A DNA stretch of 64,000 bases from Alphaproteobacteria bacterium. Its GTDB lineage: Bacteria > Pseudomonadota > Alphaproteobacteria > RF32 > CAG-239. The stretch is taken from positions 1 to 64,000 of the forward strand of contig JAGBLF010000013.1 in assembly GCA_017635595.1 (NCBI GenBank), read 5' to 3'. The notes below the pieces were generated by a model. The model was not told the DNA's origin. It saw nothing but the letters and a program-made list of their open reading frames with translations, and made no database searches. How positions within the stretch are numbered: the first letter of the stretch is position 1; every line of letters begins with the position of its first letter. A program made the position numbers and the translations under genes. Below are positions 7,736 through 17,067 of the stretch, in pieces.

Positions 7736-8699
7736 AAGTGAAGTGGTCGGTTTCGGTCGTTATTTGCCGGAAAAAGTACTGACTAATGATGACTTGTCGA
7801 CTATGGTTGAAACCAACGATGAGTGGATTAGAACCCGCACGGGAATTTGCAGCCGTCATGTCGTTACAAATGAAACGACATCGGTTATTGCCGGAAAAGC
7901 AGTTACTATGGCGATTAAAAATGCCAATATGACACCGCAGGATGTCGATTTATTGATTGTTGCTTCCGTAACACCTGATTTAACTACCCCTTCGACCGCA
8001 ACACTGATCGCGGCATATTTGGGTTTGAGACCGGGGGTGCCGGCTTTTGATATATCGGCAGCTTGTTCGGGTTTTGTTTATGCTTTGACATTGGCTGATA
8101 ACATGATTCGTTTGGGACAAGTTAAAACGGCTGTTGTTGTCGGTGCCGAATGCTTATCTAAAATCGTTGATTGGACAGACAGAAATACATGTGTTTTGTT
8201 CGGTGACGGCGCCGGTGCGGCCGTGTTGCGTGCAACGGCGGGTAAAGGCGATAATACCGATATCGGTGTTTTAAGTACCTGTATTTTCTCCGACGGTCAT
8301 AATGCCGAGTTTTTAAAAACGACCGGCGGTGTTTCTTCAACTCAAAATGCCGGATTTGTCAATATGAACGGTAAAGAAGTGTTTAAACATGCCGTTGTCA
8401 GCTTAGCTGAAGCTGCCGAAACAGCTTTGAAACAGGCCGGTATCGAAAAAGATAAAATTAATTGGTTGGTACCGCATCAGGCTAACGTTCGGATTATAGA
8501 AAGTGTCGGAGAACGTTTGGGCTTGGAGCCGGAAAAAGTTATTGTAACACTTGATCATCACGGGAATACGTCAGCAGCATCAATCCCGTTGGCGCTGTCC
8601 GAAAATACCGAAAACGGTCGTATTAAAAAGGGTGATGTGATTGTTCTGACCGCGATGGGGGCCGGATTTACCTGGGGCGGGGCGGTTATTCGCTTGTAA
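7725..8699 (+). CDS. fabH: beta-ketoacyl-ACP synthase III
   Basis: 324 aa, thiolase fold. It condenses acetyl-CoA with malonyl-ACP to start fatty-acid elongation. The Cys-His-Asn triad is seen: Cys114 in ISAACSGF, His251 in VPHQANVRI, Asn281 in DHHGNTSAA. It overlaps plsX. Unlike the common alphaproteobacterial order, ihfA and merR do not follow; a terminator does, and ihfA-merR lie 16.4 kb further on. Confidence 0.97.
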   Translation: MFIRSEVVGFGRYLPEKVLTNDDLSTMVETNDEWIRTRTGICSRHVVTNETTSVIAGKAVTMAIKNANMTPQDVDLLIVASVTPDLTTPSTATLIAAYLGLRPGVPAFDISAACSGFVYALTLADNMIRLGQVKTAVVVGAECLSKIVDWTDRNTCVLFGDGAGAAVLRATAGKGDNTDIGVLSTCIFSDGHNAEFLKTTGGVSSTQNAGFVNMNGKEVFKHAVVSLAEAAETALKQAGIEKDKINWLVPHQANVRIIESVGERLGLEPEKVIVTLDHHGNTSAASIPLALSENTENGRIKKGDVIVLTAMGAGFTWGGAVIRL

Positions 8700-8707
8700 G
8701 TTTTTAG

Positions 8708-8738
8708 CAGGCTTTCTGGTAAGAAAGCCTGAATTTTT
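8708..8738 (+). terminator. terminator after fabH
   Basis: A perfect 10-bp stem (8708-8717 with 8722-8731), GGTA loop and a T run. It ends the rpmF-plsX-fabH transcript just ahead of the next gene. Confidence 0.85.
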
Positions 8739-8752
8739 ATATGAGGTATAGC

Positions 8753-10171
8753 ATGACAACAAAAATGAAATGGACATTACTGACCGTCATTTGTATGCTC
8801 GGATTTACCAGTATGTCGTTTGAGCTGATTATTTTGCGTCAGTTAATTAATTTTGTCGGCTCAAATACGATTATTACGTCAATTGTGATTTCATTTATTC
8901 TGTTGTTTTTGTCCCTCGGCTATTATCTCGGTTCGGTGGTTTCTTTTGCAAAAATACCGATTAGGATTCGTATTGTACAGTTACTGGATACATTGGCCTT
9001 GTGGTATTTATTGGCTTGCACTTATGAAACCGTCGGCGGCAGTTTTTATGTTATGTATAATATAGGGATGCGCTCATCGGTGTATATGGTCTTTATGTTT
9101 TCGGCAATTTTTTTAGCTCTGCCTTCCGTAGCACTCGGCTTTATTACAGCAGCCATAGGGCGGATTATTCACCATTTTAATGCCGATTATACCGGACGTT
9201 TTATGGCAGTTGACACCATCGGCAGTGTCGGCGGTTCATTATTGACAACGTTGTTGCTGATGCCGATAATCGGGGTTACGTATACAATAGTTGTTTTGAG
9301 CATAATTACAGCATTTGCATCTTTATTGATCGGATGTGAAAAAATATGGATAAACTGCGTTAAATTCGCATGCTTTGTTTCCTTTGGCTTTATCTTAAGC
9401 AGTCGATATGTGTTGCCTGTAAGCAATACGTTGATTAAAGATGATGCCATATCGCGTATGGAAGTTGTTTCGGTAACCGATGATAAAGGTATTAAAACCA
9501 ATACTATGTATATTAACGGACAAATTGCTTCCGTTTATTCAACCGGCGAAGATTATACATCGGATTACGTGCGTTTTATTAATGATAATTTGATCGATAC
9601 AATGCCTAAAGGTAAAATTCATAAAATTTTGGTATTGGGGGCCGGCGGATTTACCGTCGGTCTGCATGATACACAAAATCAATACGTATTCGTTGATATT
9701 GAAAAAAATCTGCCGGCCGTGACGGAAGAAAGATTTTTGGAACAACCGCTGCCGGAAAATAAAAAGTTTGAATTTGCTGATGCGTATTTATACTTGTTAA
9801 ATTCTGAGGAAAAATACGATTTGATCGTGGTTGATGTGTATTCGGCCATTCAGAGTATTCCGGAAAATTTCGTAACGGCGGATTTTTTTAAGCTCGTGAA
9901 AGAGCATTTGGCAGAAAACGGGATTATGGCGGCCAACATTATTACGTCGGCTTCGTTTGAAAATGAGTTTTCCCGCCGGATTGATAATACGTTGCGCTAT
10001 GTGTTTAAAAATTATATTTCGCGCCAGATTATTAAAACTTTTAATCCGTATAATGAGTCTCTTTCCAATGTTATGTATTTGTATTATAACCGTCCTGAGG
10101 TTGAGAATACGGTTTATACAATTGATAAAAACTCGGCACTTTACGGCCAGCAAATTAAATGGGTGGATTAA
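8753..10171 (+). CDS. membrane-anchored spermidine/spermine synthase-like protein
   Basis: About 472 aa. Residues 1-210 hold about six hydrophobic segments; the C-terminal half is an aminopropyltransferase-like Rossmann domain: nucleotide loop ILVLGAGGFTVG, acidic FVDIEK, and active-site region LIVVDVYSAIQSIPE. Such fused membrane proteins are related to SpeE, but their reaction is mostly untested, and the canonical catalytic Asp-rich loop is altered here. GAGG at 8743-8746 points to ATG 8753 rather than 8741. The gene lies between two terminators, so it is a single unit. Confidence 0.75.
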   Translation: MTTKMKWTLLTVICMLGFTSMSFELIILRQLINFVGSNTIITSIVISFILLFLSLGYYLGSVVSFAKIPIRIRIVQLLDTLALWYLLACTYETVGGSFYVMYNIGMRSSVYMVFMFSAIFLALPSVALGFITAAIGRIIHHFNADYTGRFMAVDTIGSVGGSLLTTLLLMPIIGVTYTIVVLSIITAFASLLIGCEKIWINCVKFACFVSFGFILSSRYVLPVSNTLIKDDAISRMEVVSVTDDKGIKTNTMYINGQIASVYSTGEDYTSDYVRFINDNLIDTMPKGKIHKILVLGAGGFTVGLHDTQNQYVFVDIEKNLPAVTEERFLEQPLPENKKFEFADAYLYLLNSEEKYDLIVVDVYSAIQSIPENFVTADFFKLVKEHLAENGIMAANIITSASFENEFSRRIDNTLRYVFKNYISRQIIKTFNPYNESLSNVMYLYYNRPEVENTVYTIDKNSALYGQQIKWVD

Positions 10172-10182
10172 TAAATTAAAGC

Positions 10183-10213
10183 AAAGCCCCGATTTTGTGT
10201 CGGGGCCTTTTTT
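10183..10213 (+). terminator. terminator of the 8753-10171 gene
   Basis: GC-rich 7-bp stem (10186-10192 with 10200-10206) and a T run; an outer AAA/TTT extension follows a bulge. Confidence 0.8.
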
Positions 10214-11156
10214 ATTCCTTGCTGAATTTTTTGATTTTGAGAACATCGTCTATCGGTATCTTTGCAATATCCGTATGGATATTATTGATATAAGTCGGAT
10301 ATGCCATATAATCACCGTAGCTGTTGGTCAGATATGTATCAATATCATTCGGGCAAGATACCTCCAAGTCACCGAATTTTACGGTTTTCAGCGGAAAGAT
10401 GGTTTCATAATTCAAAAATATACTGTATTTAGGAGAGTGCATAAATTCGCACCCGGCCACCAGATCAGGTTTGGAGCTTTCCGGTGCACTTTGCTGTCCG
10501 TCCATAATTTTAGGATGGCAAGTATTGAAAATTCTTTCGTGAAATTTTTTAACATCTTGTCCGGTGTAAAAAACTCGGTTTCTTCGTAAGATTTTCCGTC
10601 TTCTCGCGGTCAGTTTCATTCTTTCATCCCACGTTTCGATTTTGCGCGAATAGAAATCATAAGGAAAAATATCCACCCATAATTGCGGAATGTTTTTATG
10701 TTTGACTTTGAGTAAATTGCATAAACCGTTCGGAGAACTGTAGTAAACAATCTCAAAATCGGTGTTTTTATTTTCTTTGTTGAATAAATCAACAATTTTA
10801 CTATAATCATCACGCAGCATGCAGATATCAATATCATCATCCTACGGGATAAAATCACCGTGACGGACCGCGCCCAATAAACTGCCGTAGGCAAGCCAAT
10901 ATCTTATTTGGTGCTTATTGCAAAAATCAACAATCACTTTAAGTAATTTCATATTGGCTATTTGAAATTCACGCCGCAGACCGATTGCAGGTTTTTGCTC
11001 GGTAATATCAGGCATGGTGCAGTATTCCAGCTTCTGAATGCGCTGCAGTGCATCCTCAGTGATATCTTTTACTTTCGGGGTGGTGCGAAATACGGGAATG
11101 CCGCAGAAAAAATAAGTGGTTTTATGAGGTTTTACTTTTTTCTTAAAAATTTCCAT
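10212..11156 (-). pseudogene. LicD-family phosphotransferase, broken by one in-frame amber codon
   Basis: LicD-family proteins add phosphocholine or other phospho-substituents to surface glycans. The N-terminal half holds YWLAYGSLLGAVRHGDFIP, the family nucleotidyltransferase start; the continuation DDDIDICMLRDDY is in the same frame after a TAG at 10842-10844. Family members normally have Trp (TGG) there (IPWDDDIDI), so a single G-to-A change explains the stop. Downstream the frame stays open for another 200 codons to 10212. AAGGAAGG precedes ATG 11156. The first 25 residues carry the short KTTYFFCGIPVF motif also seen at the C-termini of the glycosyltransferases at 43904 and 45250. Either a recent pseudogene, a strain polymorphism or a sequencing error. 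Confidence 0.8.
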
Positions 11157-11325
11157 AAATCCTTCCTTTTCGACTGATTCATTATATTTGAATTTAATCT
11201 GAATACATACCGAATGCATCTGAAATAAGGGTATGTACGAACATATTTATTGCAGGATAAATTAACTTTATTAAAAAGAAGTTAAAAGTTATGGATGCAA
11301 GGCAAGCCGTATACATATATAAATG

Positions 11326-11353
11326 TTGACATTTGATGATTTAATAATATTCT
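11326..11353 (+). promoter_or_regulatory. promoter of the 11421 glycosyltransferase
   Basis: TTGACA, 16 bp, TATTCT; start of transcription expected near 11360. Confidence 0.55.
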
Positions 11354-11420
11354 GGACCGAGCATAAGATGTGGAACAAATGATATAGTGTTCAACGCCGG
11401 AAAATAGGAATATAAAGAGG

Positions 11421-12479
11421 ATGAGAATTGTTAATGTAATGATCGGCCGCGAGTTGGGCGGTATAGAGCAGGCTTTTTTAGATTACAATCAGGCTTTGAC
11501 TTTATATGGTCATACGGTGTGTGCCGTTATTAATAAAAATGCTAAAATTGAGACTTTTTTAGCGCGCCAAAATATAAAGAAAATCGTTAAAACACGCTTT
11601 ATCCACTATAATTATTTTTTATTGATAACTCTTTATATAAAATTGCGTCGATTCAATCCCGATGTTATTATCGTCCACAATAAAAAAGCAATACCTATAT
11701 TTAAGATTTTGGCACGACTTTTGCATGTTAAAATCATTGGTGTTTCACATAACCCAAAATTTAAGCTTATCGATAAATGTGACGGGATATTTACAATTAC
11801 GAATTATCAAAAAAAACTTTTTGCAGAAAAAGGATTCCCTGATAACAGAATTTTTGTTATCCCGAATTTGATTGCTAAAGTGCTTCCTTTTCAGCGACAA
11901 AAATCGTTTAGGGAGCCTCCGGTTATCGGAACAATGGGCAGGTTCGATCCAATGAAAGGTTTTACCGATTTTATAGAGGCTCTCGGAATATTAAAACAAA
12001 ATAATATACCATATAAAGCGGTTATCGGCGGTGGACAACAAAAGAATTATGCTGATGAGTTTGCGGCAATACAAAAAAAAGTTAAAGAGTTGGGTTTGCA
12101 AGACGATGTAACATTTTGCGGCTGGGTTAATGATAAAGAGGCGTTTTTTAATGAAATTGATATTTTTGTTTTGCCTTCTCGTTTTGAGCCGTTCGGAATT
12201 GTTTTGCTGGAGGCGATGATCCATTCTAAGCCGATAGCGGCTTCCTTGGCGGAAGGTCCGGCCGAAATATTTGCAACAAATGCACCAAGTGCATACCTGT
12301 TCCCGATTAATAATCCTCAAAAAATGGCAGAACAAATTGCCGAGGCCTTGAGTAACTTTTCAAAAACACAGGAAGTTGCCCGCAGAGGGTATGATTTGTG
12401 CGTTGAAAAATATACTTTGGAACAAGTCGGTAAAAGCTTAGATGAGGATTTAAGATATATTGTGAGCGGAAAACTATAA
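11421..12479 (+). CDS. glycosyltransferase family 4
   Basis: 352 aa, GT-B fold. It transfers a sugar from a nucleotide donor to a growing surface glycan or lipid carrier. The acceptor-side glycine-rich start MIGRELGGIEQ, the phosphate-binding GTMGRFDPMKGF, and the donor-site E-x7-E motif in RFEPFGIVLLEAM followed by GGPAEIF-like AEGPAEIF are visible. It stands alone behind its own promoter, divergent from the broken licD. AGAGG directly abuts ATG, which is closer than usual. No terminator with a U-tract follows on this strand. Confidence 0.85.
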   Translation: MRIVNVMIGRELGGIEQAFLDYNQALTLYGHTVCAVINKNAKIETFLARQNIKKIVKTRFIHYNYFLLITLYIKLRRFNPDVIIVHNKKAIPIFKILARLLHVKIIGVSHNPKFKLIDKCDGIFTITNYQKKLFAEKGFPDNRIFVIPNLIAKVLPFQRQKSFREPPVIGTMGRFDPMKGFTDFIEALGILKQNNIPYKAVIGGGQQKNYADEFAAIQKKVKELGLQDDVTFCGWVNDKEAFFNEIDIFVLPSRFEPFGIVLLEAMIHSKPIAASLAEGPAEIFATNAPSAYLFPINNPQKMAEQIAEALSNFSKTQEVARRGYDLCVEKYTLEQVGKSLDEDLRYIVSGKL

Positions 12480-12560
12480 CGGCGGTTGATTGGAAAATGT
12501 CCGTAATCATACCGGTCCGTATTGCGCAAGATATTATGAATAAAATTAAATTCCGTACAT

Positions 12561-12594
12561 AAAATGAGGCAGAAAGTCAGACCTTTCTGCCTCA
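12561..12594 (-). terminator. terminator of the HU gene
   Basis: A perfect 12-bp stem (12565-12576 with 12583-12594) with a 6-nt loop. The U-tract (TTTT) is on the minus strand, 17 nt after the HU stop. Confidence 0.8.
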
Positions 12595-12611
12595 GAGAAA
12601 ATAAGAAACAA

Positions 12612-12893
12612 TTATTTCTTGCTGTTTACAACACTTTGCAGAGTTTTACCTGCTTTGAATTTAGCAACTTTGCGAGCAGCAACTTTTACCGGTTGACGTG
12701 TGCGCGGATTAATAGCCGTGGTGGCAGCTCTTTTAGATGTAGAGAATGTACCGAAACCGACCAAACGAATGTCATCACCTGATTTTAATGCACTGCATAC
12801 AGAAGAAACAAATGCATCTAATGCTTTAGCAGAATCTGTTTTTGTTAAACCGGATGTTTTAGCGATGCTGTCAATCAATTCACTTTTATTCAT
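12612..12893 (-). CDS. hup: DNA-binding protein HU
   Basis: 93 aa. The HU/IHF fold is clear: dimer helices at residues 1-40, VGFGTFSTSKRAAT, and the DNA-intercalating arm NPRTRQPVKVAARKVAKFK with the proline at its tip. It bends and compacts DNA non-specifically as a dimer. AAGGAAT precedes ATG; it has its own strong promoter and terminator. A second family member (IHF alpha) is at 25122. Confidence 0.93.
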   Translation of the reverse strand: MNKSELIDSIAKTSGLTKTDSAKALDAFVSSVCSALKSGDDIRLVGFGTFSTSKRAATTAINPRTRQPVKVAARKVAKFKAGKTLQSVVNSKK

Positions 12894-12949
12894 TTTATTA
12901 TTCCTTATATATAGGTTATGTTGTTACGAGAATTTTCTTCTCATCGACC

Positions 12950-12979
12950 ATAGTAGTATATCTGCTTTTTCAATGTCAA
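12950..12979 (-). promoter_or_regulatory. HU promoter
   Basis: On the minus strand TTGACA (12979-12974), 18 bp, TACTAT (12955-12950). The transcript would start near 12943, with a leader of about 50 nt. Confidence 0.65.
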
Positions 12980-13060
12980 ACAAAAAAACGTATCAAATCC
13001 CCAAAAATAATGGCTTTTAAGGCCGTTTCTTTGTAAGTTGTGAGTCAAATTTATTCGTGT

Positions 13061-13089
13061 TTGACTTTGAGTTTCAACTTTATTAAAAT
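13061..13089 (+). promoter_or_regulatory. promoter of the 13116 lipoprotein
   Basis: TTGACT, 17 bp, TAAAAT. An AAAGGAG ribosome site follows before ATG 13116. Confidence 0.65.
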
Positions 13090-13115
13090 AATCGAGTAGA
13101 TTAAAGGAGAAACTT

Positions 13116-13616
13116 ATGAAAATCGGCATATCGGCATTATTTGTCTTATTGGCGGTTGCGGCATGCGAAAAATCGGATCAGGTTTTGGTTTATAACGAAA
13201 ATAACACCAGTGTCGTTAACGGTGTGGTTTACGATATGCACGAAAAACCGATTAACGGACTATATAAGATTTATTATCCGAACGGCGTGGTTCGTATGGA
13301 AATCGAAAGTAAAAACGGCTTGCCGAACGGAGCCGGCAAATTTTATGACGAAGAAGGTGTTCTTGTAAACCAGACAACATTTAAGGATGGTGTTACCGAT
13401 GGTGTTTTATATAATTACTATCCGGACGGGCAGGTGCACAATGAGTTGATTTATGTAGGCGGCGTGTTAAACGGTTCACAAAAAACATACGATGAAACAG
13501 GTGAATTGATTGCGGAGATTGTGTATGAAAACGGGAAAGCGGTGAGCGGCTATACCGTTGTCGACGATGAAAAAATTAATCTGACCGAGGAAGAACTTAA
13601 ACAATTAGAAATTTAA
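13116..13616 (+). CDS. lipoprotein with MORN-type repeats
   Basis: 166 aa. The N-terminus is a lipoprotein signal with Cys17 in LAVAACEKS, so the mature protein is lipid-anchored in the cell envelope. The body holds about four repeats of the variant MORN type (NGLYKIYYPNGVVRMEIE, NGAGKFYDEEG, DGVLYNYYPDGQVHNEL, NGSQKTYDETG), as in the YwqK-like antitoxin family. MORN_2 proteins are binding scaffolds; no partner can be named. A related exported MORN protein is at 29502. Confidence 0.75.
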   Translation: MKIGISALFVLLAVAACEKSDQVLVYNENNTSVVNGVVYDMHEKPINGLYKIYYPNGVVRMEIESKNGLPNGAGKFYDEEGVLVNQTTFKDGVTDGVLYNYYPDGQVHNELIYVGGVLNGSQKTYDETGELIAEIVYENGKAVSGYTVVDDEKINLTEEELKQLEI

Positions 13617-13916
13617 TAACAGTTATATCATTACTTATTGACGTTTTTAAGGATTCTCATCAAAAAATTGCGAATCGGTACTTTAAAATAATTTGTATTA
13701 AAAACAATGTGTTATCAAAATATGATAAATTTTAATCAAAATGCGGCTTGTTATGTGTAAAAAAATGATTATGTCCAAAAATGGCGCTTTTCAGGACTTT
13801 TTTGTATATTTTTAAATAAAAAGTAAAAAAATACTTAACAAATGATTAATTTTCTGTTAATAATATACTCAGTGTTATGAATATCCCAATTTTCAGAAAA
13901 TTAACTGGAGGATTTT
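13617..13916 (+). other. intergenic region, 300 bp
   Basis: Very AT-rich, no open frame of credible length on either strand. Only the putative promoter near its end (13835-13863) stands out. Confidence 0.5.
13835..13863 (+). promoter_or_regulatory. candidate promoter of the 13917 lipoprotein
   Basis: TTAACA, 17 bp, TAATAA, in an AT-rich stretch where other -10 choices (TAATAT at 13861) are possible. Confidence 0.35.
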
Positions 13917-14297
13917 ATGAAAAATTTATATTATATCTTTTCGTTGGTTTTAGTTGCCGGTTTATCGGCTTGCGCCAGCAATGAAGGTACAGAAGGAGCA
14001 AACTATAGATATGCAGGTGAAGATGGTTGCAGCGATACTTTGGTAAAACCGGCACCGGCCCCACAAGTCAATTATCAACCGGCTCCTATGGCACCGGCTT
14101 GCGGCGGTTGCCAAGCCAGAGAATATACTGTAAGAACACCGGTAAAAGTTGTTTATAAAAATACAACATATCGTACAGTATATGAACCGCGCACATTTGA
14201 AACCACATCTTTTGAAACCCGTCCGTATAACAGAGCGGAAGCTTGTGAAAGCGGAAACTGCGGTGATCCGCGTTTGGTTTCTTCTCGCCCGATGTAA
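13917..14297 (+). CDS. small lipoprotein, cysteine- and proline-containing
   Basis: 126 aa. Signal peptide with lipobox ending LSAC (Cys19). The mature part has a proline/alanine linker (PAPAPQVNYQPAPM), paired cysteines (CGGC, CESGNC) that could form disulfides, and a Thr/Tyr-rich segment (TYRTVYEPRTFETTSFETRP). No family recognised; low complexity suggests a structural envelope protein. A strong ribosome site (TGGAGG) and a following terminator mark a single, probably well-expressed gene. Confidence 0.7.
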   Translation: MKNLYYIFSLVLVAGLSACASNEGTEGANYRYAGEDGCSDTLVKPAPAPQVNYQPAPMAPACGGCQAREYTVRTPVKVVYKNTTYRTVYEPRTFETTSFETRPYNRAEACESGNCGDPRLVSSRPM

Positions 14298-14332
14298 TCA
14301 GGCGATTTAACGGAAGATTTTCTGAAGAAAAA

Positions 14333-14361
14333 GAGGGCAGTGTAAACTGCCTTCTTTTTTT
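14333..14361 (+). terminator. terminator of the 13917 lipoprotein gene
   Basis: A 9-bp stem with one G-T pair (14333-14341 with 14346-14354), GTAA loop and seven T. Confidence 0.85.
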
Positions 14362-14444
14362 GGGTTAAACTCCTGTATATTCAAAAATCTCGAAATAGCT
14401 GCATCTGTGGCAGCTCGGAAGTATATGATAACAAAACGGAGATA

Positions 14445-15128
14445 TTATTTGATAAACTTATCTTGTAAATGCAATGTGTGGTGTTTTTTGATTTCTTGTT
14501 TCGGGATAAAATCGAAATAATCCTCATTAACATTGGTGTACACCTGGTTTTGTCTGCCGTTCTTTTTCAGGTCTAATCTATGCTTCAGATTGGTGGCAAA
14601 ATTACTTTTCGGCGATACGCGATTACCGGCCATAAATGTTGTATCAATATAAAAACGTCGACCGTCTATTTCAGCCTGATTCCATGCATGAGCGACTTTA
14701 GGCATATCTTTATGGTAATATAATTTTTTCATCAATGTCTGCTTTTCGAGAACAAAACCATGGACTGTTTTGACATTGCGGACATTTGCGATATTGGCCA
14801 TATCGCTAAAAAGTTGAGCAAAATCGGTGCAGATACCGGCTTTTTCTTTTAATATATTTCCCTTATAGTTAAAGTTCTTTTTATCGACTTTACCGTTTCG
14901 GTACTTGTACTCGTCATAAGATATGTGCGAAGCTATCCAATAGGCTATAACATATAATTTTTCATAGTCATTTGTGCAGGGCTGTATCAAATATTTGGTT
15001 AAAGAATGAGTGTTTGTGCCAACATTATCCGGTGCATTGAACGCTCTTCTTTTAAGCTGGTTGTCGGAAGCTTGAACCTGACATATACAATTTATAAAGA
15101 GTAATATGTAAAACACAAATTTATACAT
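14445..15128 (-). CDS. exported transglutaminase-like protein
   Basis: 227 aa. A signal peptide (residues 1-20, ending VQA) precedes a transglutaminase-core domain: Cys100 in AGICTDFAQLF, His147 in VAHAWNQAEID, Asp162 in RRFYIDTTF, in the right order and spacing. Family members are cysteine proteases or amidases; bacterial ones often act on peptides in the periplasm. It follows the TPR-methyltransferase gene by 14 bp and is probably co-transcribed with it. Confidence 0.75.
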   Translation of the reverse strand: MYKFVFYILLFINCICQVQASDNQLKRRAFNAPDNVGTNTHSLTKYLIQPCTNDYEKLYVIAYWIASHISYDEYKYRNGKVDKKNFNYKGNILKEKAGICTDFAQLFSDMANIANVRNVKTVHGFVLEKQTLMKKLYYHKDMPKVAHAWNQAEIDGRRFYIDTTFMAGNRVSPKSNFATNLKHRLDLKKNGRQNQVYTNVNEDYFDFIPKQEIKKHHTLHLQDKFIK

Positions 15129-15142
15129 TGCCGCTTTTAATT

Positions 15143-16678
15143 CTAAGATGTTGCTTTTTTGGATAAATCAGGTTTTTGGGAAACAACGATATAACCGTAA
15201 ACAGGGTGTTCGGCCTCGTTGCGTAAAATTTGCGGTTCAAATGAAATCGGGCGTAATCCCGAGCTTTTCATTACGCGTTCAATGTATGTCGGCGTGTGTA
15301 TAAAACGGCTGCTCGGTGCCAAGAAAAAATCGTTTTTATTGATATCATTTTCCGTAAAGGTAAAGACAAATAAACCGTTTGGCGTTAAGTTACGTGATAC
15401 TCGGACAAAGAGCTTGGTTAAATCACCGAAATAGGTTAAAACATCCGAAGCCACAATTAAGTTGAAAAAAATCTGATTGTTTTCAAGATAGTGGCAAATA
15501 TCGTCACAAATCAAATCGGTGTAAATCTTTTTTTGACGGGCGATATCCAGCATGTTTTCAGATAAATCGACACCTATCAGCCCTCTGAATGAAGCATATT
15601 TTTTCAACCTTTCGCCGCATAAACCGGTGCCGCAACCCAAATCCAGAATATGATATTTGGTAAACAGGGAAGGTTTGACACTTTTTTTCAGAGCGGCTTC
15701 AATCAGGGCAGGGGCTTGATAATCTAAGTCAGCCAGAGTTTTTTCAAAGTCCTGAGCAAAAGAGTTGAATGTTTCTTTAATAAATTCTGCATCCGAATTT
15801 TGAATGGCAACGGTATTGGTAATGGCATTACCCATGTGCTCGACAATTTTGTTATCCGGAAAAAATTTAAGCCACTTCTCGGCAAATTTTTTAGCCAGTT
15901 CCGGACTTTTCTCGGAATAACATTCATAGAGCAGATAACCGAAGTTTAATTGCATATCGTTTGTTTTTTCCGGTGCGTTTTTAAGGTAGCGCCAAGCAAA
16001 CAGCATACAATTTTCCCAATCATTGGCGGCTCGATACGCCTCACTTAGCGAATTTAAGATATCTATTTGCGTGTTGTCCAGTTCAAAGGCTTGTAAATAC
16101 ATATCAATCGCTTTTTCATAGCGGCCCATGGCATTAAGCGTGTTGGCTGCCAACAAGTGTGCCGTAACGCTTGACGGGTGTTTTGCCAGTGATTTCTTAG
16201 CAAAATCAAGTGCCAGTACGTATTTTCCCAGATAATAGTAGGTATTGGCGATATTTATCATCGCAATATAACTGTTGTTATTGTAATCATACATTTTCTG
16301 GTAATATTCGAGGGCTTTTTGATAGTCAGCATTACAAAAGGCAATATTAGCCAGATTTTGCCATGCGGCAACGTTATTAGGGTTCAATTTTAAGGCCTTA
16401 TTGGCATAACTGACCGCTTTTTCATAATCTTTGAGCTCGTAATAAATGGTTGAAAGATTTAAAATGGCAGATTCGGAATTTTTATTGATTTTGAGAGCTT
16501 CGTTATACATTTCAACGGCTTTTTCTTTATTACCGAGGGCATCATGGCAATTACCGCAAGAGATAGCGTAATTTTCGTTTTTGCCGTTTCCCATCAGCAA
16601 TAAAGTGTATATTTCCAAAGCTTTACCATATTCTTTTTGGCTGAATAGGGTAGCTGCCTGTTGTTCGAGATTTTCCAC
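15143..16678 (-). CDS. TPR-repeat protein with C-terminal SAM methyltransferase domain
   Basis: 511 aa. Residues 1 to about 240 form about seven tetratricopeptide repeats (for example NYAISCGNCHDALGNKEKA, AWQNLANIAFCNADYQKALE). A linker follows, then a class I methyltransferase at about 340-500: motif I LDLGCGTGLCGE, acidic GVDLSENML, and motif IV-like LIVASDVLTYF. The repeats would present a protein partner to be methylated. Similar fusions occur widely in alphaproteobacteria and lack known substrates. It heads a two-gene unit with the transglutaminase-like gene. Confidence 0.8.
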   Translation of the reverse strand: MENLEQQAATLFSQKEYGKALEIYTLLLMGNGKNENYAISCGNCHDALGNKEKAVEMYNEALKINKNSESAILNLSTIYYELKDYEKAVSYANKALKLNPNNVAAWQNLANIAFCNADYQKALEYYQKMYDYNNNSYIAMINIANTYYYLGKYVLALDFAKKSLAKHPSSVTAHLLAANTLNAMGRYEKAIDMYLQAFELDNTQIDILNSLSEAYRAANDWENCMLFAWRYLKNAPEKTNDMQLNFGYLLYECYSEKSPELAKKFAEKWLKFFPDNKIVEHMGNAITNTVAIQNSDAEFIKETFNSFAQDFEKTLADLDYQAPALIEAALKKSVKPSLFTKYHILDLGCGTGLCGERLKKYASFRGLIGVDLSENMLDIARQKKIYTDLICDDICHYLENNQIFFNLIVASDVLTYFGDLTKLFVRVSRNLTPNGLFVFTFTENDINKNDFFLAPSSRFIHTPTYIERVMKSSGLRPISFEPQILRNEAEHPVYGYIVVSQKPDLSKKATS

Positions 16679-16820
16679 TTTTATCCTCTTTCAAAACCAA
16701 CTGCGGCACAGTTTATCACATATTTAAGTAAAATAAAAGTAAAAATGCATGTTTTTTCAAAATTCATAAAAAAACTATTGACGGATAAAAATAAATATAG
16801 TAATAACTATTTTCGTCGAT

Positions 16821-16905
16821 GGGGTTGTGGCGGAACTGGTAGACGCGCCAGACTCAAAATCTGGTTCCTTCGGGAGTGGGAGTTCGATTCTCCCCGGCCC
16901 TACCA
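16821..16905 (+). tRNA. tRNA-Leu (anticodon CAA)
   Basis: 85 nt with encoded CCA. The acceptor stem 16821-16827 pairs with 16895-16901 using three G-U pairs; D-loop GGCGGAACTGGTAGACGC is the class II leucine form; anticodon loop CTCAAAA gives CAA (reads UUG); a short variable arm (TTCCTTCGGGAG) and the TTCGATT T-loop follow. Confidence 0.92.
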
Positions 16906-16911
16906 AAAGAC

Positions 16912-16942
16912 AAATGCCTGCAAGAAATTGCAGGCATTTTTT
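16912..16942 (+). terminator. terminator of tRNA-Leu
   Basis: Perfect 12-bp stem (16912-16923 with 16928-16939), GAAA loop, T run. Confidence 0.85.
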
Positions 16943-17067
16943 GTTAAACACACCTATATTTGTGCCATATTTTTACATTCAGCACGGTCGCCGAATAATT
17001 TAGCTTTACAAATATATAGACTCTTTTAATTGTTTTGTGCTAATATCTTCTTTGAAGGAGAAGTAAG

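Noticed and set aside
9797-10246. 149-aa minus-strand and overlapping 210-aa plus-strand frames near 10 kb
   Set aside because: Both are shadows of the spermidine-synthase-like gene and licD and cross a terminator.
10842-10844. TAG read as pyrrolysine or another amino acid in licD
   Set aside because: TAG ends several ordinary genes here and the conserved residue at this place is Trp, one base away.
16661-17029. 122-aa frame covering tRNA-Leu
   Set aside because: It contains the whole tRNA and its terminator.
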